Assembly: GCA_027924585.1 (NCBI GenBank) | Contig: BSBM01001661.1 | Coordinates: 5,403,501-5,467,500, forward strand | From: Larix kaempferi | Taxonomy: Eukaryota; Streptophyta; Pinopsida; Pinales; Pinaceae | Length of the DNA: 64,000 nucleotides | Direction: 5' to 3' | Shown: positions 1 through 12,904 of the stretch, piece after piece | Numbering within the stretch: position 1 is the first letter of the stretch | Layout: each line of letters begins with the position of its first letter | Made by a program: the position numbers and the translations under genes | Notes under the pieces: model-generated | Told to the model about the DNA's origin: nothing | The model's input: the letters and a program-made list of their open reading frames with translations, nothing else | Databases searched by the model: none

Positions 1-283
1 ATAGTGAATATTCGATTGATGAATGTATGTTTGAATTTCAAAGCATGATGCGAACGTAAATCTCTAGTTTATGTAGTGATAGAGTCAGAATAGATGCATG
101 AACTTCCCCCACTGCAGAAATCTGGTTCCTGTAGCCCCCTTAACCATCTCGGGTGAGACCTCACTCGCTTCATGAGTGTTGCTGGAAAGGTTAAAACCTT
201 TCTGGGACAGTGCTTAAGGGTGTTTGGTTGGTGTTTGTTGATGATAGTGCAAAGTGAACCCCTGTCGACAAAATTGTGTCAAC
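1..283 (+). repeat. 5' LTR remnant of the gypsy element
   Basis: This stretch aligns with about 8550-8835 with scattered substitutions. Both copies end in GTCAACA. Upstream LTR sequence lies outside the window. Confidence 0.85.
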
Positions 284-2586
284 AAATGGTTCTGTTGCCA
301 GGACCCTGAAGAAGAAAGAAGAGGACATGCTGTGGCACCCAATGAAACTAGAGATTAGGGATTGGTTCGACAAGAAGAAAGAAGAATTCCTGGAAGGAGA
401 AAATTGGAACCCTGGGAAGACAACAAGCAGTTGGTTGGAAAATCATATCTATTCTGATATCCACGAGATATTCTTCTGCGAATTCCCGGTATTGCCACTA
501 GACTCTAGAACTAATCCAATAGCTAAAATAGGTTGGCAATAGGGTATCAAGGGCTGTTGAATTCTGGGTAGACAGTATACTAGAGGGATACATCACTGAG
601 TTTTCTGTTGATACAATCAAATCATACAGCGACGCAGAAAGGAAATTCTTCAAAGGACCTAGAGGAAGATTCCTACTATCGCTGAAGTTGTGGATTAAGA
701 TGCTCGTTTGCAAAAAGGGTATACTAAGGATGAATTCCGATGACTAGAAGATCAGTGTGCGGAGGTTGTGGGTACTGCATGAATACGGGTCCGATAGAAA
801 GATGCAGGGTAGATGGACATGAGCGATGACGAATTTTTAACAGAGGCTGAGGAATATTGTCGTACCTTGAGAAGTGGGGCGATATTCCGTCGACCAGAAA
901 AGAAGAGGAGGACTGAGAGAGAGTATCCTGAGGGGACCAGAATGGAAGACTGTGACATAGGACCACATGGGACGAAGCAACCTTATTAAGACGAAGAAGA
1001 AGGTGAATAGGCTACCCCAGAAGCCGAAGAAGGATGGGCCCTAAGCTACAACGTACCTTCAACTCCGTGCACTACTCAAAACTTGATAGGAAGAAATACA
1101 AGTTATTCGTAGAGCTGTCCTACGTGCCAGAATAGTAGTAAGAGTAGCAAATCAATAAATAATAACATTAGAAATGCAAGAATGGCAGGTGACGAATAAA
1201 AAATGCCAACTTTCCAGAGTAACGCTACTGAGGATCTTGAACAATATTGGTTTTTGTGTGAGGCAGTATGGACTGTGAAACAGGTCCAAGATGAAAATAT
1301 CCAAAAGGGGTAACTAGCGACGACCCTCAGGGGCCGTGCGCTAGACTGGTATATGAAATTTACCAAGGTACCAACCGGAACTCTAGATAAGACATTACCA
1401 TAGATCAATGCGGGGATGATTGATGAATTTAGAAAACCAAAATCTGAGTCGCAGTACATTACAGAGCTCAAGGAAATCAAGCAGTTTCCAAACGAATCAC
1501 TATGGGAATTTGACCAGCGGTATAAAACGCTAATGGAAAAAGTGAGTTTCGGGATGAGCGACATGCAACATAAAGAGTGGTTCATCACCGGGTTGGTGCC
1601 ACACATTTGTGGGCCATTGATGCAATAGAAGGTAGCGACTTAGGCAGAAGCACTAGAAATCGCAATGAAGCTGGAGGCCTCACTGATCGGAGAAACATGC
1701 GTAGGCATGGATCGGATACAAGCACAGTAGGAAAAATTGACGATCAAGTTACAAGATATGAAGAAGGGAAAATAGGTCCATGAAGACGTATGGTGCACTA
1801 GATGCAAAACAGAAGGACATCACAAGGATCAGTGCCCAGAATTTCCAGAGTATTTACAATCGGGTGCACTGAATCCCCTCAGTCAGGGAGGGATGCCTTG
1901 GTGTCATGTCTGTCAGATGAGAGGACATCAGCCAGAAGAATGCGTATACCTGTAGAAGATGGTGTTAAAGCCAGTGAATTTGTATTGAAAATTCTGTCGA
2001 TCGGTTGGCCATGACGAAAAATATTTTCGGGCTTACGACCTACTCCAAGAAGGTCTGTGGATACATTTTTCATGAAGGGAGAAGAGCAAGCGCTGATACA
2101 GCAACAACAAAAGTACAATCAACCGCAGCCTCACTATCATTCGCAACCATGGTATGATCAATCGCAGTATGGTCAATCTCAATTTGGTCAACCACAGTAT
2201 CCACATCCACAATTTCAACCACCGTAATACGGTCAACCACAATATCCACAACTGCAGTATGGTCAACCGCAGTACCCTCCATACGAGCCAATGCAAGGAG
2301 GTTTCATAGGGGGGTTCCGTAGAGGCCTAGGTTTCGGTGCCGACCGAGGAGGAGCTGTTGGTCGAGGTCGAGGACCAATCATATGTTACGATTACGGTTA
2401 GCAGGGGCATTATCGAAGGGACTTCCTGAATCCAACACCACAGTGCACTTACTGTAGCGCTGTGGACCATGTTGTCAAAGACTATCCTTAGCTCATTGCA
2501 AAGTGGAAAACTAAGAACCTACCCTTGCCTCCACCAAATCAGAATCAGAATCAGAATCCGCCAACAGCGGTACAGGAGATATAAAC
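276..2586 (+). pseudogene. gag: Gypsy gag polyprotein, degenerate
   Basis: Gag builds the virus-like particle and binds element RNA. One frame runs from the ATG at 276 to about 2060 with many stops. The capsid core (about 1203-1628) includes RGRALDWYMKF and ESLWEFDQRYKTLMEKV. CCHC-type knuckles follow: WCTRCKTEGHHKDQCP (about 1795), WCHVCQMRGHQPEECVY (about 1900), and a third at about 1985 in which the last Cys is Tyr. A one-base frame change near 2060 leads into a Gln/Tyr/Pro-rich linker (2099-2290) and a Gly/Arg-rich stretch. Two more damaged knuckles (about 2384 and 2440) come before the stop near 2583. Stops fall mostly where Gln, Arg or Trp is expected. No functional product is likely. 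Confidence 0.8.
286..303 (+). other. Primer-binding site, degenerate tRNA-Asp-like
   Basis: Two bases after the LTR end lies TGGTTCTGTTGCCAGGAC. It resembles the tRNA-Asp-type site of Athila/Tat elements (TGGCGCCGTTGCCGGGGA) with several mismatches. Its position right after the LTR supports the call; the tRNA identity is inferred. Confidence 0.6.
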
Positions 2587-2638
2587 AGAGGTTGGAAGTC
2601 AAACTACGAATGTTGGAGTAGTAACTCGAGGAGGAGCT

Positions 2639-5600
2639 GTGACAGGGGACGATAGTGTCCGACCGACAAGAAGAAAACAAGTCACATTCAACATAGAAGC
2701 AAAAAGGGATATATTATTGAAATCACAGGAGGCAATGAGGAAGATGAGGCAACCACCTCTTCACCAAAAAGAAGTCACTTATGATATGCCGCCAAAATTT
2801 GACATGACGACTTCGCAGAAAAAGGATACAACCTTGAGAGCCTTCCTGGAAAGATCCCTGGAGTTGGAAAAAGATCAGGATGCATTGGTAGAGATATCCA
2901 TTTTGTTGCATCGAAGGGAGGGTACATGACAGGAGAAAATGGTCAATCGCATACATAAGAGGAATACATGAAGAGAGATGAGAATGTTTGCGTAAATTGG
3001 AGCATTTGATGTTAACTCCATTATCTTATACTTGGGGTCAGATGTAAACAGTCTGACAAAGCAGACCTGGGAAACGATGGGGAAACCATAGTTGGCATGG
3101 TCCCCAATACAAATGCGACTAGCGAATCAAAGTAAGGTCACTCCAATTGGTCGATTGTGACAGGTCCTAGTTGATATAGAAGGACTCAAAACATATGCAG
3201 ATTTTGATGTGATAGAGATTGTTGACAAGACAGGCCCCTATCTAGTTCTTCTAGGGATAGACTGGGCGATGGAAAATCAGGACATCATCAATTCCAAGAA
3301 ACGAACCATGTCGTTTGAAAACCATGAGCTGAGGGTAGTTGCACCTCTTGATCTCACAGAAGGGAAGAGATATGTTGAGCCGATAAGGGATGAATTCACT
3401 GAGGGATGGGACAATATATACAACATATCCGAAGACTACATCAATCCGACTGCAGATGGATAGTTAGGATGGCGTAGTAGCAACTTGACATCATCAGATT
3501 CAGATGAGGCACTTGAAAATTGGCAAAATCGGCTGCATGAAGTATCATTTAGGAGGTGCATATGAATCACCCAGTCGCTGAGATGGGTAGCTACAAAAGA
3601 GTGGAAACTACCAACATATAACGAGTTTTCCAACTTGGCTGCATTTTTCACCAAGCTTGAGGAAAAGGTGGCAGAACCACAATGACTAATAGCCTTGGAG
3701 GAAGCCCTAAAGGCTACACCAGCACGATGGTGGGCAGTGCACAAGACAACAATAACCAACTGGCCATTATGTCGACACCTAAAGGAAGTTAGGTTCGGTG
3801 ACACTAAAGGATATTACGGAAGGAAGTACGATGGAAGAGGAGATACGAAGGAGCATTTGAATGAATGTGAAATCCAATGGGGACCATAAGCGAAATAGGA
3901 ATGGGACCATGCATTTATTCACACATTGGATGAAGTACCACGAAGTTGGTATATCGCAACAGAACTGCAACACGGAACAACCTCATGGGAACAACTAACT
4001 ATTGGCTTTATCCAAACGTTCAGTTTCTTTGATGAAAACCCCTTCATCCACAGTGTGTTACAAGAGGTACGTGAGAAAGTACGCGAAGAAGTTCCGATAG
4101 AGAAACCTATGGGAATTCAGCGGAATGCGACAATGAAAATTTTGATGGAATGCTATAGTATAACATGAGAACTAGATGATGAGGATGATCTGAGGGCTAT
4201 GTATATACCAGAGTCAGAAGGAAGTCGCAGTGTTGAGGCACCAGATATGCCTTCCGACAAGTTTCAGCAGCCTCTGCGAATCAAGAAAGTGAACATTGGG
4301 TCAGAAGAAAATCCCAAGTTTGCGAGCATTAGAGACCACTGGGACGACTCCACCATTACTAAGATGACCGACCTTTTGCATGAGTTTCAGGACTTGTTCC
4401 CAACAAAGTTTTTGGAAATGAAAGGGATTTGGGGGGGCCTAGGCAAGATGAAAATCCCACTGAAACCTCATGAAAAGCCCGTAAAGCAACGACCTTATAG
4501 GTTGAATCCGAGGTATAAGGAGCAGGTAAAGTCCGAACTTGAGAGAATGATGGAAGCATGCATTATAGAACTAGTAGAGGAATCAATGTGGATAATCCTG
4601 ATGGTGGTCCAAGATAAGAAAACTGGTGAAGTCCGGATCTGTGTCGATTTAAGGAAACTGAATGACGCATGCCTACACAATCCATTCCCTACACCGTTCA
4701 CGGATGAAGTGTTAGAAGGAGTGGGAGGTCGGTAAATATACTCCTTCACAGACAGATTCTCAGGATACCACTAGATAGAAATTGCGAAGGAGGATCGACA
4801 CAAAACAACATTCATCACAGAATGGGGATGTTTTCAATATACGGTGATGCCATTTGGTCCAAAGAATGCATCCGCAATCTTTTCAAGACTAGTAGTTGCT
4901 GGGTTCAAATATTACATCCATAAATTTCTAGCGGTATACATGGATGACTAGACAGTGTATGGGTTGGTCAAGGATCACGTCGCGAATCTAAGGTTGATGT
5001 TGGAAAGATGTCGACAACACCAGATTTCATTGAACCTGAAGAAGTGCATTTTCTACGCTCCGTTTGGGATTTTGATGGGACACATTGTTTGCAGGGAAGG
5101 AATGCTGGTCGACCCTGTAAAGATTGCAATTATTGTCGACCTACCACTGCCAACAACAATAAATCAGTTAAGAGCTACTTTGGGACACACGAGATACTAC
5201 AGGAAGTTTATCAGAGGGTATGCAGCAATCATGACACCGATGGAAAAATTGTTGAAGAAAGATGCCAAGTTTGAATGGAATGAAGAGTGCCAGAAGAGTC
5301 TAGATATATTGAAAGCAAAGATGGTTGCAACACCCATCCTAGTATTTCTGGATTGGATGAAGGAATTCCATGTTCATGTCGATGCCTCATCAGTCGCACT
5401 CGGAGTAGTATTGACTTAGATAGGGGAAGGAGCGATGGACCACCTGATAACGTTCGCAAGTAGGAAGCTGTCTACTACGGAGAAGAATTATACGACAACA
5501 GAGAGGGAAGGTTTGGTGATGGTCTACGCCTTACAGAAGTTTCAACATTATCTCTTAGTGGGCCATTTTAAAATGTTCACTGATCATTCAACACTCAAAT

Positions 5601-7075
5601 ACTTGGTGAACAAGCCTGTGTTGGGGGCAAAAATCTGTTGATGGCTGTTACTCTTCTAAGAATTTGACTTTGAGATAATTGCCAAGCCTGGACGACTGAA
5701 TGCAGAACCATACCATCTGTCATGGATAGAGTCAAGAGAAGAGCCAATGAACATTGACGAAGTATTTCCCGATGCTCAGTTGTTTAGGGTCAGAATGGTC
5801 GATGATCACTACGAGCAAATTATTCAATTTTTGATGACAGGGAAGGCGCCGGAGGAATTCACTACCAACCATAAGAAACAGTTAGTCGTCAGAGTTGCAT
5901 ATTTTCAATTGATTGCAGGGAAACTATATAAGATGGGACCAGATGAGATACTTCGACGATACATCCTTCCCCATGAACAAGAAAGGAGTTTAGCAGAAGC
6001 TCACGATGGAATCGCAGGAGGACACAATGGAGGACGTGCCACTTCTAGGAAGATACTTGGAGCTGGACTATGGTGGCCGACGATGCATGGAGATGCTGCG
6101 GACCATGCAAAAAGCTGTGACGTATGTCAAAGGACAGAGAAGCTATCACGGAGGGATGAAATGCCATTAGTACCTCAATTGACACTGCAGGATTTCAAAA
6201 AATGGACAGTTGACTTTGCGGGACCCATCAACCCACCAGGGAAAAGAACAGGTTCACGCTACATAATCATGACGACAGATTATTTGATGTGATGGGAGGA
6301 AGCTACATCGATAAAGGATTGCACAGCTGCTACTGCAGCAAGATTCCTCTTCGATAACATGGTCACCAGGTTTGGGTACCCAAAGATACTAATCAGTGAC
6401 CAGGGTACTCATTTTGTTAATCAGACAATCGCAACGATGGCGAAGGAGTTTCAAATTCAACACAGGAAGAGCACCCCATATCATCCACAAGCTAATGGGA
6501 CAGTTGAGGTATTCAACAAAATATTGGAGCATGCACTCACGAAGGTGTGAAACAAAAACTGTGACGATTGGGATTTGAAGATTCCACCGATAATCTGGGC
6601 ATATCACACAACTTGAAAATGATTGATAGGACAAACCCCGTTCAAGTTAGTCTATGGACATGAAGTAGTAATGCCAATGGAATATATCGTCTCAAGCCTG
6701 CGCATCGCAGCAACTACAGACATGAGCGACGATGGAGCAATTGAAGAATGATTGGCGCATTTGGCACAACTTGATGAGAATCGATTCGTCATAGGATTCC
6801 ATCAGAAGGTAGAAAAGGATCGATAGAAGGCTTGGCACAACCGCCATGTCAAAACAAAGCATTTCCAGCAAGGTGATATGGTTATATTATATGAGAGTAA
6901 GTTTGCAAATCATCCAGGTAAGGTGCAGATGCATTGGTTGGGTCCTTATGTCATAAATTTTGTTATTGATGGAGGTGCAGTGCAGTTACAAAGGTTACAT
7001 GGGACATTATTGACCAATCTAGTAAACGGGAATCGGTTGAAACCCTATCTCCATGATCAGGCGCATAGCAGTTGA
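2639..7075 (+). pseudogene. pol: Gypsy pol: protease, reverse transcriptase, RNase H, integrase, degenerate
   Basis: Pol copies the RNA into DNA and inserts it in the genome. All parts lie in one frame. The protease region (about 3000-3460) contains PYLVLLGIDWA, but the active-site Asp-Ser/Thr-Gly is not intact. Reverse transcriptase (about 4300-5200) has RPYRLNPRYKEQV, VRICVDLRKLND and VYMDD, the last followed at once by a stop (4949-4951). RNase H (about 5340-5720) has FHVHVDASSVALGVVL and FTDHSTLKYLVN. Integrase has an HHCC zinc finger at about 5999-6128 (ending CDVCQR), then catalytic residues in [19 protein letters not shown] and [12 protein letters not shown]. The tail ends RLKPYLHDQAHSS at 7075. 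I count more than ten internal stops, so it is inactive. Confidence 0.9.
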
Positions 7076-7129
7076 GAAACAGGTCGAAAAGAAGAAGAAG
7101 AAGAAGAAGAAGAAGAAGAAGAAGCAATT

Positions 7130-7148
7130 ATGACAAAAAGTGGGAGAC
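7130..7148 (+). other. Polypurine tract of the gypsy element
   Basis: A purine-rich run (ACAAAAAGTGGGAGACA) sits just before the 3' LTR, where plus-strand DNA synthesis starts. A (GAA)n run at about 7090-7123 precedes it. The exact PPT/LTR border (7141 or 7149) cannot be fixed because the 5' LTR start is missing. Confidence 0.6.
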
Positions 7149-8835
7149 ATGGCTAGATGGGTCACTTGTCGATGTTTAGCATGTTTAGCATGCGGGAGTC
7201 AAATCAGAGCATGATTACTGCGGCTAAGCATCACTGGAAGACGATGGAGGTTTATGATGACACACTTGAGGAAAAAATCTGATGGATATGGGAAATATTT
7301 TGTGAATGACTTGATTAGGCGTCAAGGACACGAGGAGCAAGCATAAATACAGGCGAAGAGGATGAAGAAATTCAGTAAGTCGAATGAAGGGAGTCTGTAA
7401 TTCGAATGAAGAAAGTCAATAAGTTGAATGAAGAGAGTCAGTAAGTCGACTAAGAAATTCCAAGGAAGCTGTGTAAAAAGGAAGTGAGAGAGTTACAATG
7501 GTGCATTTCGTTTCCAGTGAAAGCACCCAAGGTGCGCTAAGGTAAATAACGATAAGTGTTCATGAGCAACCAACAGATGCAGAGGCACCAAGTATCAGGA
7601 AAAAAAAGATGAGGTCTTACCCAAGATGTCTAAGCAAGTTTCGAGTGTTAGAAGAGTAGCGGTCCCTTCGACCGCAGAGGTACCAAGAGCAAAGGCACGC
7701 CGACACCAACAAAGGATGATCAAATGTGTGAAACAGATGTGATGAACTGCTATGCCCTTTCCACAAGTTGGTTCTGTCGATAAACTTCTGTACAGTCGCA
7801 AGCCAGGGTCAAAGGTAACAGAAGGCCTCAAAGGAATAAATGATGAAGGTTCCAAGAGACTGTGAAGAGACTAGAGGATGAGTTCGAGAAGTACATGAAA
7901 ATGAACAAGATATTAGAGGATGAGTTCGAGAAGTACATGATAGTGAGCCCTAGACGGAAAGAACAACGTCAGAAGTATATAACATCGAAGGATGAGAACA
8001 GTTCCAACAGATCTAGCTGAGGTGGCTCGAGGGTGAGCCACAAGTTTGTGTTGGGGTCCTGTTGGCACAGGGTTATATCGCGTGAAGTGCGGAAGTCGAC
8101 AACAGCGAAGAAGGACCATCCGCGGAAGAAAGGACCATTCGCGGAGAACAAGGAGCCGACAAAAGTGCAAGATTAGTTTAGTTAGTTAGTATGGGTCACG
8201 TGGACCATTTTGTAACCGCCATAGTTTCCTATAAATACGACTATGATTGTAAGCCTAAGGGCATCCTAGAACGAGATCACAAGTTGATCAATAACTGAGT
8301 GAATGAATTGTGTGATGTTTTGCTATGTTTTTGACAAGTTTGTATGGATCCGTGATAAGGTGTTTTGAACTGTCCCTACGGAGGTTATACTGTGGGTTTT
8401 TGATGAGTTAATGCATGAAGATGTTCAGATATGTCTCTTTTATATCTGTTTATGTTGAATGATGAATACTGTGTCACGCTTAATTGTCGTTATTCTGTAA
8501 TTTCTGATTGATGCGATCGCCAGTTTCACCCTGTTAATGCAAATGTTGATTACATAATGAATATGTGAATGATGAATGTATGTTTGAATTTAAAAGCATG
8601 ATGAGAAGGTAAATATCTAGTTTCTGTAGCGATAGAGGTAGAATATATGCATGTCCTTCCCCCACTGTGGAAAACTGGTTCTTGAAGCCCCCTTAACCAT
8701 CTCGGGTGAGACCTCACACGCTTTGTGGGTGTTGCTGAAAAGGGTAAAACCTTTCTGGGTCGGTGCGTAAGGGTGTTTGGTTGGTGTTTGTTGACGACAG
8801 TGCGAAGTGAACCCTTGTCGACAGAAATATGTCAA
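7141..8835 (+). repeat. 3' LTR of the gypsy element
   Basis: About 1.7 kb between the polypurine tract and the terminal GTCAACA. Its last 285 bp match bases 1-283. It contains a TATA box at 8230. The short tandem wording around 7370-7450 (GTCGAATGAAG-type units) is a small internal repeat. Confidence 0.8.
8230..8237 (+). promoter_or_regulatory. TATA box of the gypsy 3' LTR
   Basis: CCTATAAATACG lies inside the LTR about 600 bp before its end, as expected for the U3 promoter. Confidence 0.55.
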
Positions 8836-11020
8836 CATTGGGCATGTATTTGTTGTAATTTATGTTATGAATACTCTCCATGTAATCTATGTACTTAATT
8901 CTATAAATAATAAGAGTTTAATTGGAGTTTTGCAAACCCCTTCTAGATTTTGTTGCAATTTTGACTAGTTTTCCAGTTTATGTGGTTAACTGATATCTGC
9001 TCCACGAATTTGCATTATGTTAGTTGCTGGTGTTAGATAATATTATGAAGAACATGATGCAGGTCTTTTTTCAGTGATTCATGATCCTTTGATGTCCTCA
9101 ATGTTGAGTTGGAAGTCTTCCTCTTGTGCAGTCCCATAATTGTCTTTCTCTTCCTCAGCCTCCAAAACTCATCCAATAGAGTCTAAACTGATAAATTTGA
9201 GTTTGATTAGTGGTTTGGGACTTAGAAACATATCATCCACCTTTTGATTGCTCCTGAAGCTTGTGGACATGATCTAGTTTGCATATGCTGGTGTACGTAG
9301 GAAGCCTTGGAGTAGACTTTAGCGACAACTGATTTTGAAACATAAATGGTCCCAGTACGTTGTGCAAAGTGTTCTTAAATAATTTTACCCATTTTATTTT
9401 CTATTGCATTCTTGTTCTCACTTTGATAAGATCCAATAAAGTCTGATTGTGAAGTTTGGGTGGGTTTAGCTGGGACTATGACTAGTTGCTTCAACACTAG
9501 TTTTAATAACTAATTCACAATTTTTGTTGAAAATTTATGATTTAAATCTTGGTGATTAGTTAATATTCTCAGAATTTGATATGGGGATATTACAAATACC
9601 CCAATGTTTTAAGCCCAGACATATGTAATTTTTGTTTTTTTATTGTGGCACAAGGTGCCAAGACTATGTACGTGGACATTATTGTTATTATTATTGCTTA
9701 ACAAAATCAACTGGTTCAACATGGACTACAACAAGAATGGTGGGACATGGTTTTCACATGTGATATTGTTGGGGACTAGTAGTTGTTTCTCTCCCTAACA
9801 TTAGTTGGACTCTATTCTTGATTATTTTGATCTATGGAGTTACTATTGCACCTTATTTATGGTTGGTGGAACCAACTTGCTCTAGTTCACCCTCATGAAG
9901 GTTTGGTGGGCCCCACTTGGTGAATGCACCCTCCTTGGATGAGAGAGACTCTTTTTTGGGCCCCATTTTCACTAAGGTGCCCTCTCCCTAGATTCTAGGA
10001 GTTGTAAGCTAGATTTTAGCTTCCACAACCTAGAATTTAGCCTCCACCACCACAAGTGCGCCCCACTCCTCTATTCATGGATATGATCCCTATTTTTGTG
10101 CTTATAGGTTATTTATGATCGTACTGGACCCACTCTCTCACCTCCCATGACTAGTGCACCCTCCTTGAGATATTCTTGGCCTCTACCCCTTGGTTTTTGA
10201 TAACTCCTCCTTATTGTGCTAATTTTGGGAAGGGAATCTCCTAAGCTAAGTCACCACTCAATCAATTTGAGTTAAGTATCCATGATGAAGCCTAACCACA
10301 CCTTAACCAACTCAATTTGGTCTCCTTGGGTTCAAATTTCCCTCCTTGAGCCTTATTTATACATGAGCTATCTCCTTGTTGTGATAGTTAGTGAGTGGGT
10401 TGGATGGTGCTCACTGTGACTTGTGTTAGGTGTGAGGGAGTGATGTTACCAGAGAGTTTCTGGTTGACTACCTTTGTTCCCTCATGTACCATTACTTGTC
10501 TCTAGTCTAGCATGTAAATCCATTGGGTGACGTTGGTGATATGCGAAGGGTCGTGGTGAGCGTGAGTAGTTACAACTCACTTGGTAGTGTAGACAGAAGG
10601 GAAAGTAAGTGCTGAGGGAGTGAACTATGGCTACTCTGGTTGAGAGTAACTCTACTTGTGGAACCATCTCCTTAGCTTGGGGGTGACTTTCATGTTAAGA
10701 GATGCATGGGCATGGCATGCCTATGGCTGGGAGGAACATGGTTCTTTTGAAGCCAGTTGCATTCTTGTGATAAGTATTTGCCTATGTGTTATTTATTAAT
10801 TCTATTTTATTATGCATATGTACCATGGAGGTAACTTAATTTATGTTTATGTTTATGGATGTTATGTTAGCGGTTGAATGCAGGATGGATGGTCTATCTA
10901 TGTTATAAATATTGTTATGTTAATAATTGAATGTAGGTGGATGGCCTTCATGTGATATTCAACCAAATTGCGAAGAACCTTCCCTATCTTTTCTAACCTC
11001 TTTAATTTATCTTCTCTCTC
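8836..11020. other. Unassigned intergenic DNA
   Basis: No ORF with recognisable domains on either strand. There is a TATA-like ATAAATAATAAG near 8905. GGGATATTACA at about 9584-9594 resembles the 3' end of a chromovirus LTR (compare 52043-52053), but no primer site follows. I could not assign the stretch to an element. Confidence 0.5.
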
Positions 11021-11029
11021 TCTTGGTTC

Positions 11030-11404
11030 TATGACTGTGGGTGACAGTGATTTCTTGTCTTTGTCTCATGATATTCTATGGTTGTAGGTGGCAACCATCT
11101 CTTCTATTTATCTCACATTTTTCATGGCTGTAGATGGAAGCCTTGTCTTCTGTTCCTTTTACGGTTTTTATGGATGTAAATGACAACTTGAGATCCGATG
11201 TATTATGAGCCTAGATGGTTGTAGATGAAAACCATAAAAATTTGATTGTATTAGTGTTATATGGCTATGGATGACAGCCATAAAAATCTAATTTGTACTA
11301 ATGATTGATGGCTGTAGGGGGGGATCCATGAATCTGGTTTCACTGAATGATGGTTGTAGGGGACAACCATGGGATTTGGTTTATGTGGTTGTAGATGGAA
11401 ACCC
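11030..11404. repeat. Nine-copy array of short hairpin-forming repeats
   Basis: A roughly 21-bp motif of the form ATGGNTGTAG-N-GACAACCAT recurs at about 11030, 11078, 11124, 11170, 11214, 11261, 11308, 11349 and 11384, every 35-48 bp. Several copies are inverted repeats. The copy at 11349 has a perfect 8-bp stem (ATGGTTGT / ACAACCAT) around a 5-base loop. No protein reading makes sense of it. Confidence 0.75.
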
Positions 11405-12904
11405 GTGTCTCTGATTTTCTTATGGTCTATGTGGCTCTTTAATGTTGCTATTATTCACTATCTAAAACCACCACTAACATAATCAAGCTAATAATGTCAT
11501 ATCAAAACACAATCAGGTGATAACAAGAACAATTGTGCACTTACGATCATCTACAATTTTCTATAATTATGTTTTCTCACTAACACTACAATCCAACAAT
11601 TACGATCATATACACGATCTAAATATTTGCACTTGGCCATTATAAGATCATCTATCATGATTTTACTCATAAACAATCAATGTCTGCAAGTGAAATACAT
11701 TATCTTACGTAACATGTGTTTCAGCAAAGGATATGTTTTTACTTCTTGAAAAAGGGTTGAATGTTAATTTATTGGCTTTGGCATGCTGGCCTAGTCGTAG
11801 TAATATTAGTCTGCTTGACTCATCCTTTCCCCCCTAGTTCCTATGGTGTCTCTGGCCTTGTTTTAAAGACCGGGCACACCACACTTTTCATGGTTTCTAC
11901 AAATTCCCGTGGATCTATATTTTCTCTACGCCCATTTGTTTATGTTTATGCATTTCCCACATTGATATCTTGACCTCTGACATAATCTTCATGGTTGTAT
12001 GGAACCTCCCCTTCTTCCATTTTTACTGTGTTGTATTTTTTTTTTCTCTGAAAATTTGTCTTGTGATTGTTTAATTTCAAACTGTATCTGCAATGTGTTC
12101 ATTCTCTTTCATTTGTTAGACAAAAATTAATTCAAAAATTCAAAAAAAGATTCCATATACATATGCACATATATCCATATATTTCTAAATTCTGAAAAAT
12201 GATATTTGACTTTATGCTCATCTCCTGAAAGGATTTGTAAAAGGTGTTTGTTTCTATTCTCCTTCTAATAAGCTTTCCAATTAATGTAGCCCTATTCTGT
12301 TATGATATTAGAGCTGCAAATTACAACTATTTGCAATCCACAACTCTTCCAAATTTTTACTGTTCCTGTAGCCACCCTCAAAACGCATAAATTAACTTTG
12401 TTGATTTATAAAAAAGAAAAATGGGGTTCAAGGGGGCTTTCCTCCTTGCGGCCCACTTGAAAAAAATGTTGATTTCGTTGTCATTTTCCATTAATTCTTG
12501 TGTAACCATAGTGTTATTTTACCCTTTTCCTGTCAATTGTTTTTTGATCGTCAGTGAATGGTTCTATGGTGGACAGTAAGTGGTTTCCTATGGCCGATTA
12601 GCAGTTTAGGGTTAATGATTTTCCCCTTTTCCGACCTTTCACACGTCCGATAACATGCCTGACGAAATTTTTAACTGCATTCTAATTACTTAGAAAACAA
12701 CTAAGAAATGTACATTAATTGTCAACCCGGGGTTCGTTGAGAACTTGCGAGTTACTGTGCACTGTATGTGCAAACCACAATCTCCTTTTACATTAGTTTA
12801 TCTACTTGAAGTTGTAGTTCAATAACCTTACTTACAAACAATGATATAAGTAGTTACAATGTCTTGGAAAGGAACTAGCCATATAAACAACTATTGAAGC
12901 TAAA
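11405..12904. other. Unassigned intergenic DNA
   Basis: AT-rich sequence without coding or LTR signals I can support. A 70-aa open frame at 11761-11973 has no recognisable features. Confidence 0.4.

Larger units (their letters stand above)
1..8835 (+). mobile_element. Ty3/gypsy LTR retrotransposon, Tat/Athila-like, 5' end cut by the window
   Basis: Bases 1-283 match the last part of the LTR that ends at 8835, so this is one element with both ends represented. The order is 5' LTR remnant, primer-binding site, gag with several zinc knuckles, protease, reverse transcriptase, RNase H, integrase, polypurine tract and 3' LTR. I see no chromodomain after the integrase, and the primer site resembles the tRNA-Asp type used by Athila/Tat elements. 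From 2639 to 7075 the frame never shifts, but it is broken by many stops. The element is dead but structurally complete. Clade placement is an inference from layout, not from a phylogeny. Confidence 0.85.

Noticed and set aside
1103-1606. Minus-strand 167-aa frame opposite gag
   Set aside because: It is the antisense shadow of the gypsy gag capsid region, which has family motifs on the plus strand.
6800-7075. Chromodomain after the first gypsy integrase
   Set aside because: The tail (MVILYESKF...GNRLKPYLH) is the usual integrase C-terminus and ends without chromodomain motifs.
9584-9594. GGGATATTACA as the end of another LTR
   Set aside because: It matches the LTR end at 52043-52053, but there is no primer site after it and no matching LTR body before it.
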